A stretch of 13,516 nt of DNA from JAUXEH01 sp965602945 (GTDB lineage: Bacteria > Acidobacteriota > Aminicenantia > Aminicenantales > Aminicenantaceae): assembly GCA_965602945.1 (NCBI GenBank), contig CBFDBC010000085.1, positions 1 through 13,516 of the forward strand, given 5' to 3'. Below are positions 1-6,374 of this stretch, piece by piece. The translations under genes and the position numbers were made by a program. The first letter of the stretch is position 1. The number at the start of each line of letters is the position of its first letter. Below the pieces are notes generated by a model. That model saw nothing but the letters and a program-made list of their open reading frames with translations, did no database searches and was not told where the DNA came from.

Positions 1-98
1 AAGCCAGGCTGAAAGAGGTACAAACCTCCCAGGTTGGGCTCGACTCAAAATATGCCCGACAGCTGCTTCAGAGAAAAAAATCACTCACTTCGCAGTAG
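1..98 (+). CDS. ribF: Probable 3' end of ribF (riboflavin kinase/FAD synthetase), partial
   Basis: The third reading frame is open from the left edge to a TAG at 96-98 and gives 31 residues. It ends with a Q-V-x-x-D-x3-A-R-x-L-L pattern, which resembles the C-terminal helix of bifunctional RibF proteins (Q-I-x-x-D-x3-A-R-x-L/F). RibF phosphorylates riboflavin and adenylylates FMN to FAD. The position supports the call: ribF lies directly before rpsO-pnp in many bacteria, for example Bacillus (ribC-rpsO-pnpA). Only a short tail is visible, so the identification rests on a weak motif plus gene order. The tail of another gene such as truB cannot be excluded. A second open frame (frame 2, stop at 161-163) gives a less protein-like peptide. 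Confidence 0.4.
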   Translation, partial: ARLKEVQTSQVGLDSKYARQLLQRKKSLTSQ

Positions 99-225
99 AA
101 AACCGACTCCCGATCGGCAGCACACGTTTCCACACATCTCATCCAAAACCCATCGACATTTAGGGCGGAAGGCCGCTTGAAGACGTAACTCTAATTATTA
201 TCAGCTGTTACACGGTTTTCAGCAA

Positions 226-254
226 TTTACATTCCGCATCGAATTTAGTAATAT
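226..254 (+). promoter_or_regulatory. Sigma70-like promoter for rpsO-pnp
   Basis: There is a -35 box TTTACA at 226-231 and a -10 box TAATAT at 249-254, with a 17-nt spacer. The expected start of transcription is near 261, giving a leader of about 22 nt before the rpsO start. The surrounding gap from 99 to 282 is AT-richer than the genes and contains no gene I can support. A small GCGG-AAGG-CCGC hairpin at 165-176 has no T-tract. The -10 match is only moderate, and read-through from upstream is possible. Confidence 0.4.
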
Positions 255-282
255 AAGGAAACCAAAACAAGGAGAACCATAC

Positions 283-549
283 GTGCTTACTAAAGAAGCG
301 AAAAGCGACATAATCGGCGACAACAAGCTCCATGCCAAGGATTCAGGCTCGCCTGAAGTCCAGATCGCCCTGATCACGTCACGCATCAACTATCTATCCC
401 AACATTTTGAGGACCACAAACAGGACCACCATTCCAAACGAGGCCTCCTGAAGCTCGTGGGACGTAGGAAAAGACTGCTGGCCTACCTCAAGAAACAAGA
501 CCAAGCAAGATACGAAAATCTTATAAAGAAGCTGAAGCTCAGAAAATAG
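283..549 (+). CDS. rpsO: 30S ribosomal protein S15
   Basis: This 88-residue protein has the usual length and sequence of S15, which binds the central domain of 16S rRNA, nucleates the small-subunit platform and contacts 23S rRNA. The family core is clear: the GSPEVQIALIT stretch, the INYLSQHF helix and the HHSKRGLLKLVGRRKRLLAYL block with the rRNA-binding His, Arg and Lys residues. The start is GTG at 283, preceded by a strong AAGGAGA ribosome binding site at 269-275 with 7-nt spacing. The gene is followed 19 nt later by pnp, the classic rpsO-pnp pair, and the two are very likely co-transcribed. In Escherichia coli S15 represses its own translation through a leader pseudoknot. I see no recognisable equivalent in the short leader here. 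Confidence 0.97.
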   Translation: MLTKEAKSDIIGDNKLHAKDSGSPEVQIALITSRINYLSQHFEDHKQDHHSKRGLLKLVGRRKRLLAYLKKQDQARYENLIKKLKLRK

Positions 550-568
550 CCTTCAGCAAAGGACAATA

Positions 569-2803
569 ATGACAGACAACAAAATCACCCTAGAAATCAA
601 CAACCATCCCCTGACCATAGAGCTAAACAAATACGGCAGGCAGGCGGACGGCTCGGCCTACGTGCGGTACGGCGACACGGTCCTATTCATGACCGCTTGC
701 TCCAAGAAGGAGGCCATGGAGGCCAAACCCTTCCTGCCCCTGATCGTGGACTACCGTGAAAACACCTATGCCGCCGGCAAGATCCCGGGCGGTTTCTTCA
801 AGCGGGAGGGGCGGATGTCAGAAAGAGAGATCCTCATCGCCCGGCTCATCGACCGGCCCATACGGACGCTGTTCCCCGAAGGATACACCTGTGACACACA
901 GCTCGTGGGCATGCTCCTCTCGGCCGACATCGAAAACGATCCCGACACCTTGGGGATCATAGCGGCCTCCGCAGCCCTGTATTTCTCCGACATCCCCTTC
1001 ACCACCCCTCTGGGCGCGGTGAAGGTCGGCCTGATCAACGATGAATTCATGGTCAATCCTCCCAAGAGCTTACTCGATGACTCTCCGCTCAATATGGTGG
1101 TCGTCGCCAACGAGCAGGGAGTCGTCATGCTCGAGGCAGGAGCCACGGAAGTGGGAGAAGACGTGATCGTCAAGGGCATCGAAGCGGCCATGGGTCCCAT
1201 CAATCAGATCATCCAGGCACAGAAGGACCTGTTCGCCCGTCTGGACATCAAGAAACGGGACTTCTCGCCTCCGGAGCTGGATCAGGACAAGTTCCGGGAG
1301 ATCGAAACGAAGTACGGTTCGGCCCTGATGGATGCCCTCCTGGCTGACAACCAGACCACGCGCAACCAAAAGATCCGGGTCATCCAGCAGGAGCTCAACG
1401 AGGCCGTCCCGGAAGACGACCCGGCCCAGGCCGGCCAGATCAAGGAACTGCTGTACCAGGTCCAGAAAAAGCTGGTACGCAAGCGCATCTCGGAAGAGGG
1501 CAAGCGCCCTGACGGCCGCTCGTTCGACGAGATCCGGCCCATCACCATCGAAGCCGGCCAACTGCCCCGCACACACGGATCCGCCGTCTTCACGCGGGGT
1601 GAGACCCAGTGCCTGGCCACGGTCACACTGGGGACCTTCGAGGACACCCAGCGGATCGACAGCCTGGGTGAAGAGGGTGAGAAGCGCTTCATGCTGCACT
1701 ACAATTTCCCTCCCTTCAGCGTGGGTGAAGTCCGGTTTATGCGGGGCCCGGGCCGGCGGGAGATCGGGCACGGCGCCCTGGCGGAAAAATCCATCCGGCT
1801 CGCCATCCCCACGGATGAGGGTGAGTTCCCTTATACCATCCGGATCGTTTCCGACATCCTCGAATCCAACGGGTCGTCCTCCATGGCAACGGTATGCGGC
1901 GGCGTGCTGGCCCTCATGGATGCTGGTGTGCCCCTGACCATAATCCCGGCGGGAATCGCCATGGGTGTCATCAAAGACGGGGACCGGTATTCGGTGCTCA
2001 CCGATATAGCCGGGCTGGAGGATTTCTTCGGAGACATGGACCTGAAGGTGTCGGGAACGGAAAAAGGGATCACGGCCGTCCAGATGGACCTCAAGATCCC
2101 GAACCTGCCGCTCCCGGTCTTGGAAGAGGCGCTGGAGAAAGGCCGTAAGGCTCGGCTGCAGGTGCTGGCCAAGATGAAGGAGGCTCTCCCGGCCCCGCGC
2201 CCGGAGCTCTCCCCTTATGCTCCGCGAATCATCAGCATTTTCATCAATCCCGAGAGAGTGGGAGAGGTCATCGGCCCTTCCGGCAAGATCATCAAACGGA
2301 TCGTGGCCGAGTCCAAGGCCAAGGTGGAGATCGCAGAGGACGGCAAGATCACCATCGCCTCCCCGGACATGGAAGCCGTGAAATTGGCGGAAAAGATGAT
2401 CCGGGACATCACGCAGGAGGCGGAAGTGGGCCAGGTCTACGAGGGCAAGGTGGTACGCCTGGAGGAATACGGCGCCTTTATCCAGATCCTGCCCAATGTG
2501 GACGGCCTGCTCCACATCTCCGAGGTATCTCAAGAGCGGATCCGCAACATCCGCGATGTCATGCGGATGGGTGAGACCGTGCGCGTCAAGGTGATCTCCA
2601 TCGACGACAACAACAAGGTCCGCCTGAGCAAAAGGGCTCTTGAGGAAGGAGGAGATCGTTCCGGCTCCTCAGATCGGGATTCGAGAGACAGCCAGGGGCG
2701 GAGAGACTATCGGGACCGTGACCGGAGAGACAATCGGGATCGGGATCGAAGAGACGGCCGCGGCGGATCATCCAGCCGTGACCGCAATAATAAAGATAAA
2801 TAA
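569..2803 (+). CDS. pnp: Polyribonucleotide nucleotidyltransferase (PNPase)
   Basis: This 744-residue PNPase carries out phosphorolytic 3'-to-5' RNA decay and is usually a trimeric degradosome component. Two RNase PH-like domains are joined by a helical linker. The first includes FFKREGRMSEREILIARLID. The second carries the phosphate-binding NGSSSMATVCG and the catalytic-site GDMDLKVSGT. A KH domain follows at about 552-619 (GEVIGPSGKIIKRI), then an S1 domain at about 620-691 (GKVVRLEEYGAFIQILPNVDGLLH). The last 53 residues are a hydrophilic tail rich in Arg, Asp, Ser and Gly, with two near-identical octads, YRDRDRRD and NRDRDRRD. Translation starts at ATG 569, with AAAGGA at 558-563. Length and domains are complete. 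Large open frames on the opposite strand inside this gene are shadows. Confidence 0.98.
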   Translation: MTDNKITLEINNHPLTIELNKYGRQADGSAYVRYGDTVLFMTACSKKEAMEAKPFLPLIVDYRENTYAAGKIPGGFFKREGRMSEREILIARLIDRPIRTLFPEGYTCDTQLVGMLLSADIENDPDTLGIIAASAALYFSDIPFTTPLGAVKVGLINDEFMVNPPKSLLDDSPLNMVVVANEQGVVMLEAGATEVGEDVIVKGIEAAMGPINQIIQAQKDLFARLDIKKRDFSPPELDQDKFREIETKYGSALMDALLADNQTTRNQKIRVIQQELNEAVPEDDPAQAGQIKELLYQVQKKLVRKRISEEGKRPDGRSFDEIRPITIEAGQLPRTHGSAVFTRGETQCLATVTLGTFEDTQRIDSLGEEGEKRFMLHYNFPPFSVGEVRFMRGPGRREIGHGALAEKSIRLAIPTDEGEFPYTIRIVSDILESNGSSSMATVCGGVLALMDAGVPLTIIPAGIAMGVIKDGDRYSVLTDIAGLEDFFGDMDLKVSGTEKGITAVQMDLKIPNLPLPVLEEALEKGRKARLQVLAKMKEALPAPRPELSPYAPRIISIFINPERVGEVIGPSGKIIKRIVAESKAKVEIAEDGKITIASPDMEAVKLAEKMIRDITQEAEVGQVYEGKVVRLEEYGAFIQILPNVDGLLHISEVSQERIRNIRDVMRMGETVRVKVISIDDNNKVRLSKRALEEGGDRSGSSDRDSRDSQGRRDYRDRDRRDNRDRDRRDGRGGSSSRDRNNKDK
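2708..2755 (+). repeat. Tandem octapeptide-coding repeat in the PNPase tail
   Basis: Two adjacent 24-nt units encode YRDRDRRD (2708-2731) and NRDRDRRD (2732-2755) within the charged C-terminal tail of PNPase. The protein repeat is nearly perfect while the codons differ (CGG, CGT and CGA for Arg; GAC and GAT for Asp). That suggests either an old duplication or selection on the charge pattern. Confidence 0.7.
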
Positions 2804-2861
2804 GGCCTGAACCGTTACATATTGTCATTATCAGTGGTAGTAGTATTGGGATGTATGTTCA

Positions 2862-2897
2862 TCTGAGCCGGCATTTTTGGTAAATGCTCGGATCAGA
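2862..2897 (+). other. Long imperfect hairpin between pnp and the first pseudopilin gene
   Basis: The arms pair from 2862 to 2876 with 2882 to 2897. The innermost stem is GCATTT (2871-2876) with AAATGC (2882-2887) around the loop TTGGT. Next is CCG (2868-2870) with CGG (2889-2891), with a bulged T at 2888. After a G-A mismatch, TCTGA (2862-2866) pairs with TCAGA (2893-2897). No T-tract follows, so it is not a standard intrinsic terminator. It ends 21 nt before the pilin start codon and could be an mRNA-processing or end-protection structure. Confidence 0.5.
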
Positions 2898-2918
2898 CGA
2901 CTAAACGGAAGTACGGCC

Positions 2919-3401
2919 ATGTTACGAACTTCTGGAAAACATAAAGGATTCACGCTCGTCGAGATGCTGACGGCCATGGCTATCGTGTCGGTGTTGGCCA
3001 TGGTCGCCGTCCCCCTCGCCAAGGTCACTGTGAAGCGCGGACGGGAGATCGAGCTGCGCAGGAACCTAAGGCTCATCCGCCAGGCCGTCGATGAATACAA
3101 AAAGATGGCGGATGAGAAGAAGTTCGAGGTGGAAGAGGACTCGGAAGGATATCCCCCTGACCTGGAAGCCCTGGTCGAGGGCATTGAGGTGACAGAGTCA
3201 CAAGAGGGTTCAGAGGTCACGAAAACGGTAAAATTCCTGCGCCGCATCCCCAGGGACCCCATGACCGGTTCTTATGAATGGGGCCTGCGTTCCTACCAGG
3301 ATGATTTCGACTCGACATCCTGGGGAGGAGAGAATGTCTTCGATGTCTACACACTCAGCCATGGGATAGCCCTGGACGGGACATTCTACAGAGAATGGTG
3401 A
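2919..3401 (+). CDS. GspG-like type II secretion/type IV pilus pseudopilin 1
   Basis: This 160-residue protein begins with a type III prepilin leader, MLRTSGKHKG, and cleavage is expected at G10|F11. The mature protein starts FTLVEM with Glu at +5, then a hydrophobic helix (LTAMAIVSVLAMVAVPLA). The globular part has the GspG-like pattern: a helix with NLRLIRQAVDEYK, YPPDLEALVEG, RIPRDPMTGSYEW and a C-terminal VYTLSHGIALDGTFYREW. I chose ATG 2919 because it gives a normal 10-residue leader and has GGAAG at 2907-2911. The in-frame TTG at 2877 lies inside a hairpin loop and is unlikely. Pseudopilins are inserted in the inner membrane, cleaved by prepilin peptidase and assembled into a short pilus. 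No secretion ATPase or secretin gene is present here, so the machine served is unknown. Confidence 0.88.
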   Translation: MLRTSGKHKGFTLVEMLTAMAIVSVLAMVAVPLAKVTVKRGREIELRRNLRLIRQAVDEYKKMADEKKFEVEEDSEGYPPDLEALVEGIEVTESQEGSEVTKTVKFLRRIPRDPMTGSYEWGLRSYQDDFDSTSWGGENVFDVYTLSHGIALDGTFYREW

Positions 3402-3436
3402 GCGGGAAGCACCTGGACTCGGGAGGAAGAGGTACC

Positions 3437-3841
3437 ATGGAAAGAGCACAGAATCATCGAGGATTCACACTGATCGAGATGGTCATCGTGCTTGCCCTGA
3501 TCGGGATCCTCGTGGGAGTAGGCATCCCCCAGTTCAAGAGTTCCATCAAACGCGGCAAGGAAGCCGTACTCCAGGAAAACCTGCACACTCTACGGGTCAT
3601 GCTCAACCAGTATTACATAGACAAGAAAAAATACCCGATGACCCTGTACTCCCTGGTCGACGAGGGATACCTGCACACCATGCCAAAGGATCCCATCACA
3701 GGATCTAACGAGACCTGGGAAGAGGTCATGGAAGAGCTGACCGAAGACGACATGCTTTCGGGAGTGATCCCCGGTATCGCGGATGTCCGCTCCACCGCCG
3801 AGGGTTTGGGATTGGACGGGACACCCTACAACACTTGGTGA
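3437..3841 (+). CDS. GspG-like type II secretion/type IV pilus pseudopilin 2
   Basis: This 134-residue paralogue of the preceding gene has the leader MERAQNHRG, cleavage at G9|F10, mature start FTLIEM with Glu at +5, and the transmembrane helix VIVLALIGILVGVGIPQF. It shares the downstream pattern: ENLHTLRVMLNQYYIDKKKYP, YSLVDEGYL, MPKDPITGSNETW and a C-terminal end GLGLDGTPYNTW. ATG 3437 is preceded by GGAGG (3422-3426) and AAGAGG (3427-3432). The ATG at 3395 overlaps the previous gene and would give an unusual Gly-rich leader, so it was not used. It lies 35 nt after the first pilin gene and just before the third, so the trio is probably translated from one transcript. Of the three it is closest to a canonical major-type GspG/PilA, but no specific assignment is possible. 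Confidence 0.88.
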   Translation: MERAQNHRGFTLIEMVIVLALIGILVGVGIPQFKSSIKRGKEAVLQENLHTLRVMLNQYYIDKKKYPMTLYSLVDEGYLHTMPKDPITGSNETWEEVMEELTEDDMLSGVIPGIADVRSTAEGLGLDGTPYNTW

Positions 3842-3849
3842 ATACACAC

Positions 3850-4551
3850 ATGGCGTACCCGTCTCCAGCGCCGTCCCGCCCGCAGGGTTCTCCTGCCCCC
3901 AGAGAGTACGGATACACGCTGCTCATCGTTATGTTCGCGATCTTCCTCCTCACTCTCGGTCTCATGCTGGCCATGCCGGTATGGCAGACCCAGGTCCAGC
4001 GCGAGTTGGAGGAGGAACTGATCTTCCGGGGAGAACAGTACGTCGAGGCGGTACGCCTCTTCCAGACCAAGAATCCCGGCAATTTCCCATCCAGCTTCGA
4101 TGAGCTCCTGGAAGAAAAATTCATCCGCCGCCTTTTCCCTGATCCCATGACCGAAGCCGGCGAATGGAACGTGATCCTGCTCTATAATCAAAGCCCTGCC
4201 CGGAATCAGCAAGGCGGGGGAGTCCCTGATCAGGGGACCGTCGTCTTCCTGCAGAGAGCCCGACAGCGAGAGCGCAGTACGGCCGGGGCCCGAGGGAGAG
4301 GACGAGCGGGGGCCCAACAGCAACAAAGGCTGCAGGCCCAAGCCCCGCAGCGGATCCTGATCGCGCCTCAGAGCGCCCTGGACGCCATCGAGAATGCCCG
4401 CATTATCGGCGTTGTCAGCAGTTCAGACCAACAATCCATACGCATCCACAACGAACAGACATCCTACGATAAATGGCTCTTTTACTACGGCCAGGATCCG
4501 GAAAAACTGCCCGAGATCGTCTATTACGGCCAGGAAGAAAAGGACGAATGA
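3850..4551 (+). CDS. Atypical pseudopilin-like membrane protein with Arg/Gln-rich insert
   Basis: This 233-residue protein starts with a Pro-rich 21-residue leader, then G21|Y22 and a hydrophobic helix (YTLLIVMFAIFLLTLGLMLAM). The cleavage-site pattern resembles prepilins, but position +5 is Ile instead of Glu. The following region (EELIFRGEQYVEAVRLFQ, PSSFDELLEEKFIRRLFPDPMT, AGEW) parallels the two upstream pseudopilins. Residues 136-168 form an Arg/Gln/Ala/Gly-rich low-complexity insert. A Y-x-x-W motif at 206-209 echoes the C-termini of the other two. ATG 3850 has GGTGA at 3837-3841. A GTG at 3838 that overlaps the previous stop is an alternative. The stop overlaps the lpxB start as ATGA, so translation may be coupled. 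It is likely a minor pseudopilin; maturation by prepilin peptidase is uncertain. Confidence 0.75.
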   Translation: MAYPSPAPSRPQGSPAPREYGYTLLIVMFAIFLLTLGLMLAMPVWQTQVQRELEEELIFRGEQYVEAVRLFQTKNPGNFPSSFDELLEEKFIRRLFPDPMTEAGEWNVILLYNQSPARNQQGGGVPDQGTVVFLQRARQRERSTAGARGRGRAGAQQQQRLQAQAPQRILIAPQSALDAIENARIIGVVSSSDQQSIRIHNEQTSYDKWLFYYGQDPEKLPEIVYYGQEEKDE

Positions 4552-5768
4552 GTTCCTCGCGTATCCTCATCGTCGCAGGGGAAAGTTCGGGGGACAAGCA
4601 CGGCGCCTCACTGGTGCAGGCCTTTCGGGAGATCGATCCCCATGCTGAGTTCTTCGGCGTGGGAGGCGCCAGGATGCGCCAGGCAGGGGTCCGTCTGATC
4701 AACACAATAGATGACCTGGCGGTGGTGGGCATTTTTGAAATCATCTCACAGCTTCCCCGGATAAGACGCATTTTCACCCGTATCAAAAGAGAAGTCAGGA
4801 GCCGGGATCCCCAGGCCGCCGTGTTGATCGACTCGCCGGATTTCAACCTGCGCCTGGCAGAGTCCCTCAGGAAACTGCGCATTCCAGTGCTCTACTACAT
4901 CAGCCCCACGGTGTGGGCATGGAGGAAGAACCGGCTCAAGACTATCCGGAAGACAGTGAAAAAGATGATGCTGATCTTCCCTTTTGAGCAGCCGATTTAC
5001 GCTGACTACGGGATACCATCCGTTTTTGTCGGCCATCCCCTCCTGGAGCAGATCTGCACCCCTGCGGGCAGGGAGGACACCTTCCTCAGGCACGGCTTCC
5101 AGCCTGATCGGCCCCTCGTGGTTCTCCTGCCAGGCAGCCGCAGGATCGAGATACGCTACCACATGCCCACCTTGATGGCCTCGGCAGCACAAATCAAGAG
5201 AGCGACCGAAGCCCAATTCGTGCTGCTGCTGGCGGAAAACCTGAGCCGCAATGACATTCAGGGCTTCATACCCCCGGATCTTGAAGAAGATATCTCCGTC
5301 ATCGAAGATATGCAGCAATACCAGGATGTTCTGGCGGCCGGAGACCTGGCACTTTCCGCCTGCGGGACGGCCAACTTGGAGGCCGCCCTGCTCGAAACAC
5401 CGGTCGTTGCCTTCTACCGTATCTCTCCGTTGACATATTCCCTGGGGAAGCCCTTCGTTAAGGCCGACCGCTACAGTATCGTCAACATACTGGCCGGGGC
5501 AGATGTCGTCCCCGAACTGATCCAGCGAAATTTCACCCCGGATAATCTCACGCGGGAGGCCCTTTGCCTCCTGGATTCAGAAACAGGGCGGGATGTTATG
5601 GTAGGAAAATTTCGTGAGGTCCGGGCGTCTCTGGGAGGAACGGAAGCGTCCCATCGGGCCGCCGCAGAACTCGCCTCCCTCCTTGGACAAAACCCTCTCC
5701 CCACGCCTTCTGTCAAGAAGACCGGACCAGCGGGACGAAGCGCACAGGGATCAGCGTCTTCCGATTGA
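4548..5768 (+). CDS. lpxB: Lipid-A-disaccharide synthase
   Basis: This 406-residue family-19 glycosyltransferase joins UDP-2,3-diacylglucosamine and lipid X (2,3-diacylglucosamine 1-phosphate) to form the lipid A disaccharide at the inner membrane. Visible signatures in order are GESSGDKHGASLVQAF near the N-terminus, VVGIFEI, DSPDFNLRLA, YYISPTVWAWRKNR, VGHPLLEQI, LLPGSRRIEIRYHMP, ACGTANLEAALLETPVVAFYR and NILAGADVVPELIQ, which span the usual LpxB fold. ATG 4548 overlaps the preceding stop (ATGA) and has AAGGA at 4540-4544. A longer in-frame opening upstream lies inside the pilin gene and was rejected. The gene closes a plus-strand run from pnp and overlaps the convergent pcm by 56 nt. The last 18 or so residues (VKKTGPAGRSAQ...) are antisense to the pcm end and look unconserved. 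Its presence implies an outer membrane with lipid A. Confidence 0.96.
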   Translation: MSSSRILIVAGESSGDKHGASLVQAFREIDPHAEFFGVGGARMRQAGVRLINTIDDLAVVGIFEIISQLPRIRRIFTRIKREVRSRDPQAAVLIDSPDFNLRLAESLRKLRIPVLYYISPTVWAWRKNRLKTIRKTVKKMMLIFPFEQPIYADYGIPSVFVGHPLLEQICTPAGREDTFLRHGFQPDRPLVVLLPGSRRIEIRYHMPTLMASAAQIKRATEAQFVLLLAENLSRNDIQGFIPPDLEEDISVIEDMQQYQDVLAAGDLALSACGTANLEAALLETPVVAFYRISPLTYSLGKPFVKADRYSIVNILAGADVVPELIQRNFTPDNLTREALCLLDSETGRDVMVGKFREVRASLGGTEASHRAAAELASLLGQNPLPTPSVKKTGPAGRSAQGSASSD

Positions 5769-6348
5769 ACCTGCGTCGGACGTGCGTGACCAGGACCAGG
5801 TCCTGGAAGGTCACACCCACGGGAAGGATCATTCGGCCGCCCTCACTCAGCTGCGCCTGAAGCGCTTCCGGGATCTTACCCGGCGCGGCCGTGACCATGA
5901 TCCCGTCATAAGGAGCGTACTCGTCCCAGCCCAGCGCTCCGTCGCCGGTCCTGAACCGGATGTTCTTGTACTGCAGGTCACCCAGGACCTTACGGGCCCT
6001 GTTCGTAAGGCCGGGCAGGAGCTCGACACTGGAGACCGAGTCCACCAATTCGGCCAAGACTGCGGTCTGGTAGCCCGAGCCGGTCCCGATCTCTAGGACA
6101 CTGTGGTGGGGCTGCAGTTCAAGGGCTTGCGTCATATAAGCGACAATATAGGGCTGTGATATGGTCTGGCTCTCGCCTATGGGGAGGGGTTCGTCGTTAT
6201 ACGCATGCTGTCTCATGTCCTCGGGGACAAAAAGGTGGCGGGGGACCTTCCTCATAGCTTCCAGGACACGTTCATCCAGAATGTCCCGGGATCTGAGCTG
6301 GGATTCGACCATGCGCTCCCGCAATCCCTCATACCCTGGGTCATTCAT
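5713..6348 (-). CDS. pcm: Protein-L-isoaspartate O-methyltransferase
   Basis: This 211-residue enzyme methylates L-isoaspartyl residues formed by protein ageing, using S-adenosylmethionine, so that they can revert to aspartate. Diagnostic segments are LPIGESQTISQPYIVAYMTQ (substrate side), VLEIGTGSGYQTAVLAEL (SAM-binding motif I, residues 84-98), SVELLPGL, YDGIMVTAAPGKIPEAL and the C-terminal GGRMILPVG and VRFVPLV. Length matches the family at about 208 residues. I chose ATG 6348, which lies 26 nt after the proS stop. The longer opening at 6426 sits inside proS. The ribosome binding site is weak (GGAG, about 12 nt upstream), so GTG or ATG codons slightly downstream (for example ATG 6312, MVESQLRS) are alternatives. 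It is probably co-transcribed with proS and ends inside the convergent lpxB. Confidence 0.95.
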   Translation of the reverse strand: MNDPGYEGLRERMVESQLRSRDILDERVLEAMRKVPRHLFVPEDMRQHAYNDEPLPIGESQTISQPYIVAYMTQALELQPHHSVLEIGTGSGYQTAVLAELVDSVSSVELLPGLTNRARKVLGDLQYKNIRFRTGDGALGWDEYAPYDGIMVTAAPGKIPEALQAQLSEGGRMILPVGVTFQDLVLVTHVRRRFNRKTLIPVRFVPLVRSS

Positions 6349-6374
6349 GATTGATGCCGACTCCAACCGTTGGG

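Noticed and set aside
15..35. Two mutually exclusive small hairpins (GAGGT/ACCTC and AACCT/AGGTT), attenuator-like
   Set aside because: The stems are 5 bp and fall inside the probable ribF coding end. There is no T-run or nearby gene start to regulate.
1070..2533. Long minus-strand open frame (487 codons) antisense to pnp
   Set aside because: It mirrors the codon bias of pnp, has no ribosome binding site and its translation is rich in His/Asp/Arg without any family signal. pnp itself is certain.
2815..2850. Possible promoter for the pilin genes (TTGTCA at 2822, TAGTAT at 2841)
   Set aside because: The spacer is only 13 nt and alternatives with correct spacing have poor -10 boxes.
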